Of a stretch of 64,000 nucleotides of DNA, positions 43,431 through 53,488 are shown one piece after another; position 1 is the stretch's first letter, and every line of letters starts with the position of its first letter. The DNA comes from a bacterium (GTDB lineage Bacteria > JAJVIF01), in contig JAJVIF010000003.1 in NCBI GenBank assembly GCA_022072165.1, positions 361,204-425,203 of the forward strand, read 5' to 3'. The translations under genes and the position numbers were made by a program. The notes below the pieces were generated by a model. That model did no database searches. It worked only from the letters and a program-made list of their open reading frames with translations, and was not told the origin of the DNA.

Positions 43431-44198
43431 TTACCGGTCATGGACCACGATGCGGGGCATGGAGGGGTAGTCATCCTCGCTGAGGAGCTCCCGGACCACC
43501 CCCTGAGGACCGGTCAGGACCCGCCAGGTGGTGACCCGGACCCCAGGCTTCCCGGGATGGACCAGGACCGATTCGGCGGTAGGACGCCCTCCCCGAAGGG
43601 TATCGGCGGCCCGAACCTCATGCACATCTGACACAAGGGAGACCGAAGTCGCGGGGGTCGCGGCTCCGAGGACCTCCACCACGACCTGTTGCCCCTGACG
43701 TCGCGCGGCAAAGCGGACCGGCCAGGGATGGGGGTTCCGGAGCTTGAGATCCAGGGTGTTGTAGGCCACCGCCGCATCCCGTCCGGGCGGGACATACCCC
43801 GGTGCAAAGTGATGCCGATGCCGTTCAGTGACTTCCAGCCCCGCCAGAAGAGCGGCGTTGTAGAGCGTGGTGGAGGTCTGGCAAACCCCACCCCCCATCG
43901 CCCAGACCAGCTGTCCGTTGTAGCTCACCGGCGCTTTGCGATAGCCCGCATCCTGCGACCAGGTACCGATGGTGTCGTTGAAGGAGAGTGTCGCGCCGGG
44001 TTCGAGCCGCACCCCATCGAGATGACGGAGGCTCTCCAGCGTGTTGTACCGCTGGTTGCGGGTGCGACCCTCCAGGGAAGTGGCATAGGCCGCGAGGCGG
44101 ACCTCCGGTTGTTCCTGACGCACCAACAGCCATGCGCCACCGGCCAGCAGGACGAGCGGCAGGAGGAGCACCAGCGCGGGGAGCCAACGGGGGGTCAT
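43431..44198 (-). CDS. VanW-family protein
   Basis: 255 residues. One N-terminal membrane anchor (about 8-26) is followed by a VanW domain with LSFNDTIG, AMGGGVCQTSTTLYNAALLAG and HFAPGYVPPGRDAAV. The GGGxCQxSTTLYNA segment is the family hallmark and includes the conserved Cys. VanW proteins are envelope-associated, and their enzymatic role is unsettled. It overlaps the alpha-2-macroglobulin gene by 4 bases, so the two probably work together at the envelope. Confidence 0.88.
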   Translation of the reverse strand: MTPRWLPALVLLLPLVLLAGGAWLLVRQEQPEVRLAAYATSLEGRTRNQRYNTLESLRHLDGVRLEPGATLSFNDTIGTWSQDAGYRKAPVSYNGQLVWAMGGGVCQTSTTLYNAALLAGLEVTERHRHHFAPGYVPPGRDAAVAYNTLDLKLRNPHPWPVRFAARRQGQQVVVEVLGAATPATSVSLVSDVHEVRAADTLRGGRPTAESVLVHPGKPGVRVTTWRVLTGPQGVVRELLSEDDYPSMPRIVVHDR

Positions 44199-47100
44199 GG
44201 CGTGATCTCCAGCGTCAGGCCCTCGCTGGTGGCGCTGATCTGCGGGGCATACATCGCTTCCACCTGCGAGGGGAGCGCCTGCCAGCTGCCGGGTTGCTCC
44301 GCCCGGAGGAGATAAGAAAACTCGCGCTCGCCGGTGTGGAGGGTCCGGGCAAAGAAGGCGATATGGTCATCCCGCAGGTCGGTCTGGGCCCACCAGTGCA
44401 TCCAGCTCCAGCGATCTTCCGGCGCGGTCCGCTCGATGCACTCGAAGCCGCCCGGCAGGGGGTCCCGGAGCATGATGAACTCGCGATCCGTATCTGAGGT
44501 GATGGTCACGACACAACGGAGAATGTCCCCCGCTTTGAAACGGGTCGCGGGCTTCGGCGCGGGGAGGAGACGCTGGTTGCCATCGGCATCGCGGCGCACC
44601 TGCAGCAGGTAGTACTCCCGTCGCACTGTCAGCTGCGATCCCAGGGGTCGCGCCTTCAGGACCGGCTCCGCCACCACCTGGGTAATGCCCGCACTGTAGA
44701 AGCAGGGGCTGGACGAATCGGTTTTGCTCAGCGTGATTTCGTTCTGACCCGGTCGCAACTGGCTGGTGGGAATTTGCAGCAGGAACGGGGTCAGGGAAAG
44801 CCCGGCATCGTAGCTCTGGGTGCTGATGACCGCGCCGTTGAGGCTGATGGTAATGGTGTCGGCGACATTCCCAGCCCCGGTCCGCTGGAGATAGCGACTC
44901 AGGGCGTTGATGGTGATGGCGGTATCGCGGGTAGAGGTCCAGTAGGCCCCGCGACGCTGACGCTCCAGGTAGGTGATGACTTCCGGAATCAGCTGGTCCC
45001 GGGGATTGGCGGTCACGAGGGCCAGGAGTCCCTGGGCGGTGGTCTCGACACCCCACCAGGCTTCTTCCCAGGAGGCGGCGCCATCGGGAGTCCGGACCGC
45101 TTGTTGCGCGAGTCGCGCCGCCAGGGCCTCGGCCCGGGGCTGATCGCGCAGCGCCTGGGCGATGATGATGCCGGAGCTGAGCTGCGCGGGAGTCGTGAGC
45201 TTGCTGTAGAAGTCGGGACCAATGAAGCCACGGACCGCATCGGTCTCGCCGTGCAACGCCAGCGCTCGCAGCAGGAAGAGGCGTCCGCCCCGATGCAGAC
45301 TCAGGCTCTCTTCGGAGTTGTTGCGCTCCAGAAAGCCCCGAACCCACTGGAGGCCATCGCGCACCATGGATCGTGGCGCGGGATACCCCGCCTCGGCGGC
45401 GCGGGCGCAGCCTTCCAGAACATAAGCGGTCATCCAGGGATCCGACTCGTCATATTCCCACCAGCCCCAGCCGCCATCATCGTGCTGGAAGCGTTGCAGT
45501 CGCGCATAGGACTTCGCGACGATATCCGGAAGGGCCGCAGCGATGGGCGGTGCGGGGAGGTCGAGGCGGCTCAGGGCATCGGCGGCCAGGACCGATGGCA
45601 AGAAGCGGCTCATGGTCTGCTCGGTACAGCCGTAGGGATACCCGATGAGGTAGTCGAGGGCGTTGAGGAGGCTGTGGGCCAGCGTCGGGGTGAGGGCGAG
45701 TTCGATGCCGCCTGATTCACGGATCGCATCGGGTTCCAGCGTGAAGGTGAAGGTGGTGGAGTCCGAGAACTGTCCGCCGGTCCGGGCACGCTGGACATAG
45801 CCCCGGGGCTGGATGGGGACTCGCTGCATGACGCCATCGGTGAGGCCGCCAGCTTTCGCTGTCACCGTGAAGCTGGCATCGCCGGGGGTCGGGCAGGTGA
45901 TGGGCCAGCGGACTGCGGTCGGTGTGCCAGGCGGAAGGGTCAGCGTCTGCGATGCCTCCCCGTTGAGCTTAGCGATGGTGGTCTCTGCCGTGGTGTTGAC
46001 CTGCAGCGGAGACTCGGTTTCGTTATGCAGGACCGCGATGAGCTCGGTGGTGTCCTGCTGCGTGAAGGTCCGGGGCAACTGGAGCCGGATCATCAGGTCC
46101 TTGCGGGCGCGGAGCTTGTGAGTCGCCATCCCGACCCGGCTGTCAGCGGAGAGGGCGACTGCGGTCGCCCGCCACTGGGTCAGGTTGTCGGGGAGGGTCA
46201 CGGTGACTTCGGCGAGCCCCTGGGCATTGGTCATGATGGCGGGCATCCAGGCGGCGGTATCGAGGAACCGGGTCCGGATGTCGGCGTTGATGCTCCCCTT
46301 GTCGCCCCCATCGAGGTAGATCGGCGCGAAGGAATAAGCGGTGCTGACACTGTTCCAGCGCCGGGGATAGAGCGCTCCGAGAGGGTTGGTCTGATCCTCA
46401 CGGAGGGCAAAGATGGACTCATCCACGATCCCGAGGGCGACTTCTGCCGCGAGAGGCGCACCCGAAGCATCGGTGGTCCGAAGGGAGTAGGTCACGGTAT
46501 CGCCGGGCTTCACGACCTGCTGCGGGGTTTCGATGGCGACCTGGATTTCACGAATCGTGGTGTCGATCCGGAGCTGAGCGCTCGCCTGCAGCAATTCCCG
46601 GTTCTGGACCTGCGTGAGACTGACATAGACATTGGGGAGCCAGGCCGCCTCGATGGGGAGGGGAATCAGGCTGGAGTCTTTGCCGATGGTGATGACCTGG
46701 GCATGCCAGATACGGTCAGACTCGACGGTGAGCAGCAGCTGTTCGCCAGCCTCAGCGCCGGAGAGAAGGAGCTGGGCGGTGTCACCGACCGCGTAGGAGG
46801 GGAAGTCGGGCTGGATGCGGAGGGTCCGCTGATGCTGGCCCCCGGGGAGGGGACTCCCATCGGTGATCCAGCACCAGGCCCGGGCGATGGCGGGCCGTCC
46901 GCGATCATCCTTCGCCTGCACCCGAATCACTAACTCGCCCTGCGACGCAGCGCGCACCCTCCCGGTGGCGGTGCCATCGGCTCCGATGGTGAGGACCTCG
47001 CTGCCGCCGGGTTCTTCGCGACGAGTCCAGCGCTTGGTCCGGGCATCCTCTTCCCAGACTTCATAGCCCCACTGCACGGTCACCTGTTGCTGCGACGACA

Positions 47101-48922
47101 GGGGCTGTCCATCGTGACGTTTCGCCGACACGGTGTACGGAATGTCGCTGCCGGGCGGGGCGACCCAGCGGTCCGGGCTCACCTGGACCGCCAGCGTGCT
47201 GTGGGTAACGAGAAAGGTTCCCTTGCCTTCGTAGTACTTCCCGCCCTCATCGACCACGGAAGCAGTGAGGTTGTAGCGGTAGTCGTTGTCGGCGAGCCAG
47301 TACTGCTCAGCATCGGGGTCAGGAATCGTGGCGGGGATGCGGAACTTCGCAACCCCGTTGTTGTCGGTCGTCGCGGTGAGGGACTCCACAAACTCGCCGC
47401 CGGTGTCCCAGCCGCTGTCCCAGGCTTCGAGGGCGAAGGGATCGTGCCAGGTGGGGGTTCGCAGAACATAGAGCGACACCTCGGCGTTGGGGACCGGTCC
47501 GCCGAAGTAGTACTCCGCCTGCACCGACACTTCACAGCTCTCGCCGGTCACGACAAACGGAGCTTGCGGCAGGACCCTCACGACATACTCCGGCTTGCGA
47601 TACGCCGCGACCTCCACCGGGTAACTCTCTTCATTGCCATCACTCTGAATGTTCAGGTAGTAGATACCTGTAGGGGCTTCCGCATTGAGAGTGACCTCGC
47701 CATGGAAGGTTCCGATGGCCGAGAGGGTATGGGCGTTCGCCGCGACCAGGTTGTCCTCGAAGTCCCGCAGTTCCACCAGGACCGCTCTGGCGCGGGGGAG
47801 GCCGTAGCCATCGGGGTTCCGCTTCCGGGCCAGGCCGCGATAAGCAATGGTGTGTCCGGGCCGATAGATGGGGCGGTCGGTATGGAGCCAGAGCTTGAGG
47901 GGTTCCCCGGCAGGGGTGCCATCATCCCAGCCGGTCCAGAGTCCCAGCAGTGCCCGGGAGTCGCCGAGTTCCGCATAGAGTCCGATGCGGGAGCCCCCTC
48001 CCGCGGGCATCGTGGCCCGCAGGAGGCCATCGGGACCGGTCACACCGAGGCGCTTCGGGACATCGTCGGACTGCGCAAAAACGGTCGCGCCCTGCACCGG
48101 CTGACCCGTATCAAGGCGGGTCACCCAGGTGAGGAGTTCGTCATCGGTGGACTTGCTCACCAGGGCGAGGTCGGTGACTTCGAGGAAGGTCCCCTGCTGC
48201 TGGCCCCAGGCGGAGCAGTTGACGTAGTAGATGCCGGGGGGGAGAACCGGCAGGGTGACCCGTTCGGCAAAGCCCCCTTCCGGGTCGCGCTCGCGCAGGG
48301 TGTAGGTGAAGGAGTCGTGCTGTGTGATTGCGGCGGCGTTGGTATTGAACGACCGGTCCCACTGTCCTTCTACCGCTACGGACAGCTCCTGCCAGTACAG
48401 CTCCTCGATGCTGCCGGAAGCGGCGAGGGTGTTGAAGTCGATCTGCCAGATCGTGAAATCCAGCGAGGCATCCGGACCGAAACCATGCGCCCGGACCTCT
48501 GGGGCCACCTGTGGGGCATAGATACGCTGGCTCGCATAGAGCTCGATGCGCGGGGGATCCGGGACCAGCTCCAGTTGCGCAGATGCCAGTTCCCCTTCGG
48601 CGATAGTGACCTGGACCGCCGGCCCGTGATGATGACGTCCGCTCCCTTCAAGTTGCCAGACCCCCTCCTGGAGTCCCCGCAGATGAAAGCGCCCCTGATC
48701 GTCGGTGCGGGTCCGCCGGGCATCGGGGAGTTCCTCGGTGACCACGAAAACCGGTCGCGCCCAGATCGTGACCCCCGCTGCGGGGGCCTGCCCCTCTTCC
48801 TTCAATGCGAGTCCCTGGATGCTCCCCACTGGAATCTCGTCCTGGAACGAAAAGCAGAGCGCCAGCAGGAGCGCCACCACGGACGCCGCCAGGCTGATGA
48901 CCCGGCCCAGATGTCCGGTCAT
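44195..48922 (-). CDS. Bacterial alpha-2-macroglobulin with intact thioester
   Basis: 1575 residues, the normal length. An N-terminal membrane anchor/signal (about 8-26) is followed by a carboxypeptidase-regulatory-like domain and MG domains (KLWLHTDRPIYRPGHTI is the typical MG1 start). The A2M signature and the thioester motif PYGCTEQTMSRF (Cys1099 to Gln1102) follow, then the toroid complement-like domain and receptor-like beta domains. It traps proteases in the periplasm or at the surface. It is flanked in the operon by VanW and a polytopic membrane protein, not by the usual penicillin-binding protein PbpC. Confidence 0.94.
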   Translation of the reverse strand: MTGHLGRVISLAASVVALLLALCFSFQDEIPVGSIQGLALKEEGQAPAAGVTIWARPVFVVTEELPDARRTRTDDQGRFHLRGLQEGVWQLEGSGRHHHGPAVQVTIAEGELASAQLELVPDPPRIELYASQRIYAPQVAPEVRAHGFGPDASLDFTIWQIDFNTLAASGSIEELYWQELSVAVEGQWDRSFNTNAAAITQHDSFTYTLRERDPEGGFAERVTLPVLPPGIYYVNCSAWGQQQGTFLEVTDLALVSKSTDDELLTWVTRLDTGQPVQGATVFAQSDDVPKRLGVTGPDGLLRATMPAGGGSRIGLYAELGDSRALLGLWTGWDDGTPAGEPLKLWLHTDRPIYRPGHTIAYRGLARKRNPDGYGLPRARAVLVELRDFEDNLVAANAHTLSAIGTFHGEVTLNAEAPTGIYYLNIQSDGNEESYPVEVAAYRKPEYVVRVLPQAPFVVTGESCEVSVQAEYYFGGPVPNAEVSLYVLRTPTWHDPFALEAWDSGWDTGGEFVESLTATTDNNGVAKFRIPATIPDPDAEQYWLADNDYRYNLTASVVDEGGKYYEGKGTFLVTHSTLAVQVSPDRWVAPPGSDIPYTVSAKRHDGQPLSSQQQVTVQWGYEVWEEDARTKRWTRREEPGGSEVLTIGADGTATGRVRAASQGELVIRVQAKDDRGRPAIARAWCWITDGSPLPGGQHQRTLRIQPDFPSYAVGDTAQLLLSGAEAGEQLLLTVESDRIWHAQVITIGKDSSLIPLPIEAAWLPNVYVSLTQVQNRELLQASAQLRIDTTIREIQVAIETPQQVVKPGDTVTYSLRTTDASGAPLAAEVALGIVDESIFALREDQTNPLGALYPRRWNSVSTAYSFAPIYLDGGDKGSINADIRTRFLDTAAWMPAIMTNAQGLAEVTVTLPDNLTQWRATAVALSADSRVGMATHKLRARKDLMIRLQLPRTFTQQDTTELIAVLHNETESPLQVNTTAETTIAKLNGEASQTLTLPPGTPTAVRWPITCPTPGDASFTVTAKAGGLTDGVMQRVPIQPRGYVQRARTGGQFSDSTTFTFTLEPDAIRESGGIELALTPTLAHSLLNALDYLIGYPYGCTEQTMSRFLPSVLAADALSRLDLPAPPIAAALPDIVAKSYARLQRFQHDDGGWGWWEYDESDPWMTAYVLEGCARAAEAGYPAPRSMVRDGLQWVRGFLERNNSEESLSLHRGGRLFLLRALALHGETDAVRGFIGPDFYSKLTTPAQLSSGIIIAQALRDQPRAEALAARLAQQAVRTPDGAASWEEAWWGVETTAQGLLALVTANPRDQLIPEVITYLERQRRGAYWTSTRDTAITINALSRYLQRTGAGNVADTITISLNGAVISTQSYDAGLSLTPFLLQIPTSQLRPGQNEITLSKTDSSSPCFYSAGITQVVAEPVLKARPLGSQLTVRREYYLLQVRRDADGNQRLLPAPKPATRFKAGDILRCVVTITSDTDREFIMLRDPLPGGFECIERTAPEDRWSWMHWWAQTDLRDDHIAFFARTLHTGEREFSYLLRAEQPGSWQALPSQVEAMYAPQISATSEGLTLEITP

Positions 48923-50325
48923 GGAGCCACCTCTTCTACGGCCGGTGCTGGAGTTGGTTTGCGGAACGCCAGGGGGAGTGCGAGCAGGAACCCTGCGCCT
49001 CCCAGCAGGAGGAGCCAGCTGATTTTTTCATCGCGGGTCAGCAGGAATGCTTCCGGACGGAGCATGACAGTGAGGAATGCTGTCGCGACCGTCAGTGGAG
49101 CCATCCCGAGGACCGGACGAGCCACCGGATGTCCGGTCAGGGCGACAAACGGCGCGAGGGCGGCACCGGCGAGGAATCCGGTAGCCGCACGATCCGCGAG
49201 GAGAAGGGGGGTCGCGCTGGCGATGAGGAGTCCGAGTCCCGCCACTGGAAGCCAGTACCAGGGACCCTGGGGATCGTCCTCGGCGGCCTCGCTCTGGAGT
49301 GCGAGGAGGGCGGGGAGTCCGGCGCCAAGCAGGAGTCCGATCAGGACATAGTGCTGATTGGGATTCAGGGTGGCCTGGAGCGTGCCGCCATATTCCTGGA
49401 GGACGCGATGCCACGCCAGGATCACCAGGGGGCTGGCAGCCAGCAGGGCGTCAGGACGCTGGCAGAGCACCAGCACCCCACAGGCGACGAGGGCCACCAG
49501 GGCGAGGCCGGTCCCCTGGGCGAGTCCGAAGGCAATGGTGCCGACCGTGATCGCGATGAGACATCCGAGTAGTGCGGGGCCGGGTGCTGGACGTTCCTGC
49601 CCCGGGACGAGCAGCACGAGGATCAGGGTCGAGGCCGCGGCGATGGCGGCAAGGAGGAGGGGCTGCGGCAGCGCGACATAGCCCGCGATGGCATAGCCGC
49701 CGGCGGCAGCGAGGAGGAACGACACCGGCAAGACGATCTGGCGTCCTGCGCTCCCGATCAGCGTGATCCCCCGCGCAATGAGGGCCACCAACAGGAGCAG
49801 CGCCAGGGCGAGCGTGGCGAGTTGCGCCATTCGAGGCTCAGGACGCTGGGCGGCCAGCAGGAGGAGTCCGCCAGCGCTGGCGATGAGGAGGGTCGCTTCG
49901 GCGGCGATCCGTCGCCCGGGGTCGTGGGCGAGGCCGGTCAGCAGGCCGCTCGCGATGATGGCGCTGGCAATGGCCGGAGCCCAGGCGGCATGCGGGAGCA
50001 GGGCGAGTCCGGACACCAAGAATCCCGCCGCGCCGCAGGCGATCAGCCCGCCGGAAGCGGTGGGTCGCTGAGCGGCGAGGAGGACCAGGAGCGTCACGAG
50101 ACCCCCAGCGGCTATGCCGAGGGTCACCCAGCGTCCTGCGGGAAGTCCGCCCAGACCGATGGCTGATCCGGCAAGGAGGAGGCCGAAGGCGACCAGCAAC
50201 GGGATCCAGGGGAGTGGTCGGGGTGGCGGTGATGGATCAGTGGACTGGTCAGCGGCCGGCGGAGGAAGCAGGGCGAGCCCCCAGGCGATCACACTCAACA
50301 GCAGCACAAGCAGAGGCAGCACCAT
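48919..50325 (-). CDS. Polytopic membrane protein, Leu/Ala-rich
   Basis: 468 residues with about 13 hydrophobic helices and very few charged residues. No catalytic motif seen. It begins the operon with alpha-2-macroglobulin and VanW (4-base overlap with the next gene). The helix count and composition resemble O-antigen ligase, antiporter-like or flippase-type proteins, but I cannot choose among them. Confidence 0.65.
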   Translation of the reverse strand: MVLPLLVLLLSVIAWGLALLPPPAADQSTDPSPPPRPLPWIPLLVAFGLLLAGSAIGLGGLPAGRWVTLGIAAGGLVTLLVLLAAQRPTASGGLIACGAAGFLVSGLALLPHAAWAPAIASAIIASGLLTGLAHDPGRRIAAEATLLIASAGGLLLLAAQRPEPRMAQLATLALALLLLVALIARGITLIGSAGRQIVLPVSFLLAAAGGYAIAGYVALPQPLLLAAIAAASTLILVLLVPGQERPAPGPALLGCLIAITVGTIAFGLAQGTGLALVALVACGVLVLCQRPDALLAASPLVILAWHRVLQEYGGTLQATLNPNQHYVLIGLLLGAGLPALLALQSEAAEDDPQGPWYWLPVAGLGLLIASATPLLLADRAATGFLAGAALAPFVALTGHPVARPVLGMAPLTVATAFLTVMLRPEAFLLTRDEKISWLLLLGGAGFLLALPLAFRKPTPAPAVEEVAP

Positions 50326-50332
50326 GGGGTCC

Positions 50333-50379
50333 CTCCCTGGATGTCCCGCTCAAAAGATGACGAGCGGGAAGCCAGGGAG
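50333..50379. repeat. Nested inverted repeat between two minus-strand genes
   Basis: CTCCCTGG (50333) pairs with CCAGGGAG (to 50379). Inside this, CCCGCTC pairs with GAGCGGG around a 10-base loop. There is no T-run on either strand. It may end the diguanylate cyclase transcript or stabilise the next mRNA. Confidence 0.55.
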
Positions 50380-50380
50380 A

Positions 50381-51880
50381 TTATGCGCCAGTCGTGATGG
50401 AGGTGTAGGACCCCAGCATCACCCGATTGCGGCCGGAATGTTTCGCTTCATACAGGGCAGCATCGGCGGCGGCGAGAAGCGCTTCGGCATCGCAGTCCCC
50501 GGATCCATCCCAGGTGGCGACTCCCACGGAGACCGTGCATCGCAACGGGACGTTCCCTTCCACTGGTGTGAAGGCGTGACTCTCGATGGCGTGGCGGAGG
50601 CGCTCGGCGACGATGAGCCCACCTTCGCTGTTGGTTTCCGGCAGGAGGACTGCATATTCCTCGCCTCCCAGCCTCCCGGGAACGTCGATGGCGCGGAGGG
50701 AGTCCTGGAAGATGCGCGCGGTTTCCTTCAGGACCCAGTCGCCCTGCTGATGCCCGTAGGTGTCGTTCACTTTTTTGAAGAAGTCGATGTCTGAGAGCAG
50801 CATGGTCAGCGCCTTGCCGTTGCGTCGATGCCGGACCACTTCTTCCCGGGCCCGCTCGAAGAACGCCCTGCGGTTGTAGAGCTGCGTCAGCTCATCGATG
50901 CGGGAGAGGTTTTGCACACGCTGGTAGAGCAGCGCGCTGGCGAGGGCGAGGGTGATCTGCTGGGCAAGCAAGCCGAGTGTCCGCAGGTAGTAGTCACGAC
51001 GGGAGAAGGCTTTGCTGGTCTGGAGCCCGATGACCCCCAGCATGTCCTCATCCGCCTGGAGGGGGACCGCGAAGAAGGCGGGGGAGTCCTCGCTTGGCTG
51101 CGATCCGCCGGGAAAAACCCCAAGGGGGAGCTCGGTGAGCTTGCCGCTGAAGTCCATGAGCCCCGAGAAAATTTCCGCCTGCTCCAGCATCGCTTCCTGG
51201 AATTCCGGATCGGCCTCGGGTGTCCGGCCCCCCCGGATGGAATAGAGGGTCCGGGTTTCATAGAGATAGAGCCCGGCCCGATCAAACTCCAGGACATCGC
51301 CGCAAAGGAGTAAAAGCTCCATGATCAGCGTGGGGAGGTCGTGGAGCTTGGTGCTGGTGACCGCCAGGGCCCGGAGGATGGTCCGCTCGAGCAACGTGTC
51401 CTTGAGCTGCCCGGCGATTCGGGGGAGGAGCTTTTCCGCCGTGAAGTCCCAGGCGAGGCGGGCGCTGACCTCCGGCGGCAGGGGTGTGAGGACCGGGCGC
51501 TCCAGCAAGGGCCGCAACCGCTCCAGGACCTCGGGGGAGTCGAAGGGGGTGCCATCGGAGAGGGACAAGTGGAGATCGGCGTCGGTTTCGTGGCTGAGCA
51601 ACTCATCCAGGCGATGCCCGTGGAAATAGATCAGGACCACCGGGAGTTTGGCGATCTGGCCTTCCTGACGCAGCAACTGACACACCTGGAGCCCGGAAAG
51701 TCCGGGCATATCGGCGGTCAGCAGGACCAGCCGGGGGAGCTGCCGCGCGATTTCCATCAGGGCTGACTGACCATCGGGCACCCATTTCACGGGCCAGGCG
51801 TGTTGCAGCGCATCGGCCAGCGCTGGGGCGTGGCGGGGGTCAGGGGTGACAACCAGGATCGGGGGGGCGGTGTGGTCCAC
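50381..51880 (-). CDS. Diguanylate cyclase with degenerate receiver and GAF domain
   Basis: 499 residues. Residues 8-120 have a response-regulator fold, but the acidic pair is replaced (ILVVTPDP) and the phospho-Asp position reads LTADMPGLSG (Thr where Asp is expected), so phosphorylation is unlikely. A GAF-like domain follows (about 175-325; FDRAGLYLYE, FFAVPLQ, GVIGLQ). The C-terminal GGDEF domain is active-looking: IDELTQLYNRRAFFE, SDIDFFKKVNDTYGH and RLGGEEYAVLLP, with an RxxD I-site (RAID) just ahead. It should make cyclic di-GMP under control of a GAF ligand or a protein partner. Confidence 0.9.
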   Translation of the reverse strand: MDHTAPPILVVTPDPRHAPALADALQHAWPVKWVPDGQSALMEIARQLPRLVLLTADMPGLSGLQVCQLLRQEGQIAKLPVVLIYFHGHRLDELLSHETDADLHLSLSDGTPFDSPEVLERLRPLLERPVLTPLPPEVSARLAWDFTAEKLLPRIAGQLKDTLLERTILRALAVTSTKLHDLPTLIMELLLLCGDVLEFDRAGLYLYETRTLYSIRGGRTPEADPEFQEAMLEQAEIFSGLMDFSGKLTELPLGVFPGGSQPSEDSPAFFAVPLQADEDMLGVIGLQTSKAFSRRDYYLRTLGLLAQQITLALASALLYQRVQNLSRIDELTQLYNRRAFFERAREEVVRHRRNGKALTMLLSDIDFFKKVNDTYGHQQGDWVLKETARIFQDSLRAIDVPGRLGGEEYAVLLPETNSEGGLIVAERLRHAIESHAFTPVEGNVPLRCTVSVGVATWDGSGDCDAEALLAAADAALYEAKHSGRNRVMLGSYTSITTGA

Positions 51881-52042
51881 GGGGTACGCTGCTTAGTATC
51901 GGCTCAAAGAGGGCAGGTCTTGCGCGATCTCTCCGGGGGTGATATGCGATAAGGGTTAGGACCATCCGGCAAAGTGGCATAACGGCTGCTCGCCAGCGGC
52001 AGGTCGCGACCACCCTCCCGGATCTGAAAGGCATTGTCCCCC

Positions 52043-53488
52043 ATGACCGCCCCCGCTCCCACCCTTACCTTCGCGCTTGGCGGGCTTTTGCTCGCCGGAG
52101 CGGTGGGGGGGGTGCTGGCGAGCCCGGTGGCAGCTTCCAGTCCGCAGGGATGGCTCCTGAGCCGGGGAAGTCAGGTAGCGGGCATCGATGTGAGCGGATT
52201 GACGCCTGCCGATGCCGCCGCCCATCTGGGGCTGCTGTGGGAAGACTTCGCGAAGAAGCCCTGGGTCCTGGAGGCGGGGAGCCAGACTCTGGAGGTCCGG
52301 CCTGCTGATTTTGGGCTCCAGCCATCACTCAGCAACCTCCAGCGTGCTTTAGAGGAGGCGCAGCCAGCCCCCAGGACCACCTGGGACCGACTGGTTCGCT
52401 GGGTCACTCCGCCGACCCCCGCCACCCTCGATTTCCCGGTCGTGCTGGATCAGACAGCGTTTGATGCCTGGATCGCAGCGGTCCGGCCGCAGGTGGAGCA
52501 GTCAGCGGTCGATGCCCGAATCGACTGGGAAGCCCGGCAGGTCATCCCGGATCAGACCGGGCGGTCTTTCGATGCCGGGCAATGGCAGGGCTTGCTGGAT
52601 GATGCGCTTCCCCGCCTGACGCCCCGCCAGGTCTCGCTTCCCGTAGTGGAAGCTCCTGCCATCGTGAAGGCGGCCTCGCTGGGAGCAGTCAATTTTGATG
52701 AAGTGTTCGCGTCATTCACCACGAAATTCGACATCGGCAAGCGGAGCCGGAGCCACAACATCGCGACCGCGGTCAAGAAGTGGCAGGGGGTCGTGATCCC
52801 TCCGCATGGTCGGGTCAGCTTCAACGAGACAGTGGGGCAGCGGACTGCCAAGAATGGGTACCTCCCGGCGCCGGTCTATGAAAATCGGCGAGTCAGCGAG
52901 GGACTGGGGGGCGGGATTTGCCAGGTGAGCACGACGCTCTACAACGCCGGGCTGGAAGCCGGAATGAAAGTGATTTCCCGGGGGGGGCATAGCCGGCCTT
53001 GCAGCTACGCCCCGCCTGGTCGGGATGCGACAGTCGACTGGCCCACAAGGGACCTGGTGCTGGAAAATCCTTACGACTTCCCGCTGCTGGTCCACGCCGA
53101 GGCGGAAGGGGGGAAGGTGACCTTCCGGCTCTATGGCGATCCCGCCCGCCGCCCCGCCATCGCCCTGAGCGAGGAGGTCACCTGGCTGGGGGGGCCGGGG
53201 GAGCCGGACCTGGTGGTGGATCTCAATCTGCCGCCAGGAACCAAGAAGACGGAAGATGCCGGATTTGGCGGCCAGAAGATCGTGGTCACGCGGATCTGGG
53301 ATCCGGGATCGCCGCAGGAGCGCCGGGAAATCATCAGTACGGACCGGATTCATGCGCTGCGGGGGATCATCCGGTACAACCCGGGTCCGGATGGGGTGTA
53401 CGAACCGGTGCGGGTGGTGGATCCGGTGCCGGATCCGGAGGGGACCCCGGAGGGTGGTCCATCGGAGGACCCCGCAGTGCCGTTCTAG
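52043..53488 (+). CDS. YoaR-like protein: peptidoglycan-binding N-domain plus VanW
   Basis: 481 residues from ATG 52043 (AAAGG upstream). A signal anchor (about 8-30) is followed by a YoaR-type domain (VAGIDVSGLTPADAAAHL). A second domain of the same type and then a VanW domain with VSFNETVG, GLGGGICQVSTTLYNAGLEAG and YAPPGRDATV come next, and a Pro/Gly/Asp-rich tail ends the protein. It is an envelope protein of the same VanW family as the gene at 43431 but with a longer, cell-wall-related N-terminus. Confidence 0.88.
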   Translation: MTAPAPTLTFALGGLLLAGAVGGVLASPVAASSPQGWLLSRGSQVAGIDVSGLTPADAAAHLGLLWEDFAKKPWVLEAGSQTLEVRPADFGLQPSLSNLQRALEEAQPAPRTTWDRLVRWVTPPTPATLDFPVVLDQTAFDAWIAAVRPQVEQSAVDARIDWEARQVIPDQTGRSFDAGQWQGLLDDALPRLTPRQVSLPVVEAPAIVKAASLGAVNFDEVFASFTTKFDIGKRSRSHNIATAVKKWQGVVIPPHGRVSFNETVGQRTAKNGYLPAPVYENRRVSEGLGGGICQVSTTLYNAGLEAGMKVISRGGHSRPCSYAPPGRDATVDWPTRDLVLENPYDFPLLVHAEAEGGKVTFRLYGDPARRPAIALSEEVTWLGGPGEPDLVVDLNLPPGTKKTEDAGFGGQKIVVTRIWDPGSPQERREIISTDRIHALRGIIRYNPGPDGVYEPVRVVDPVPDPEGTPEGGPSEDPAVPF

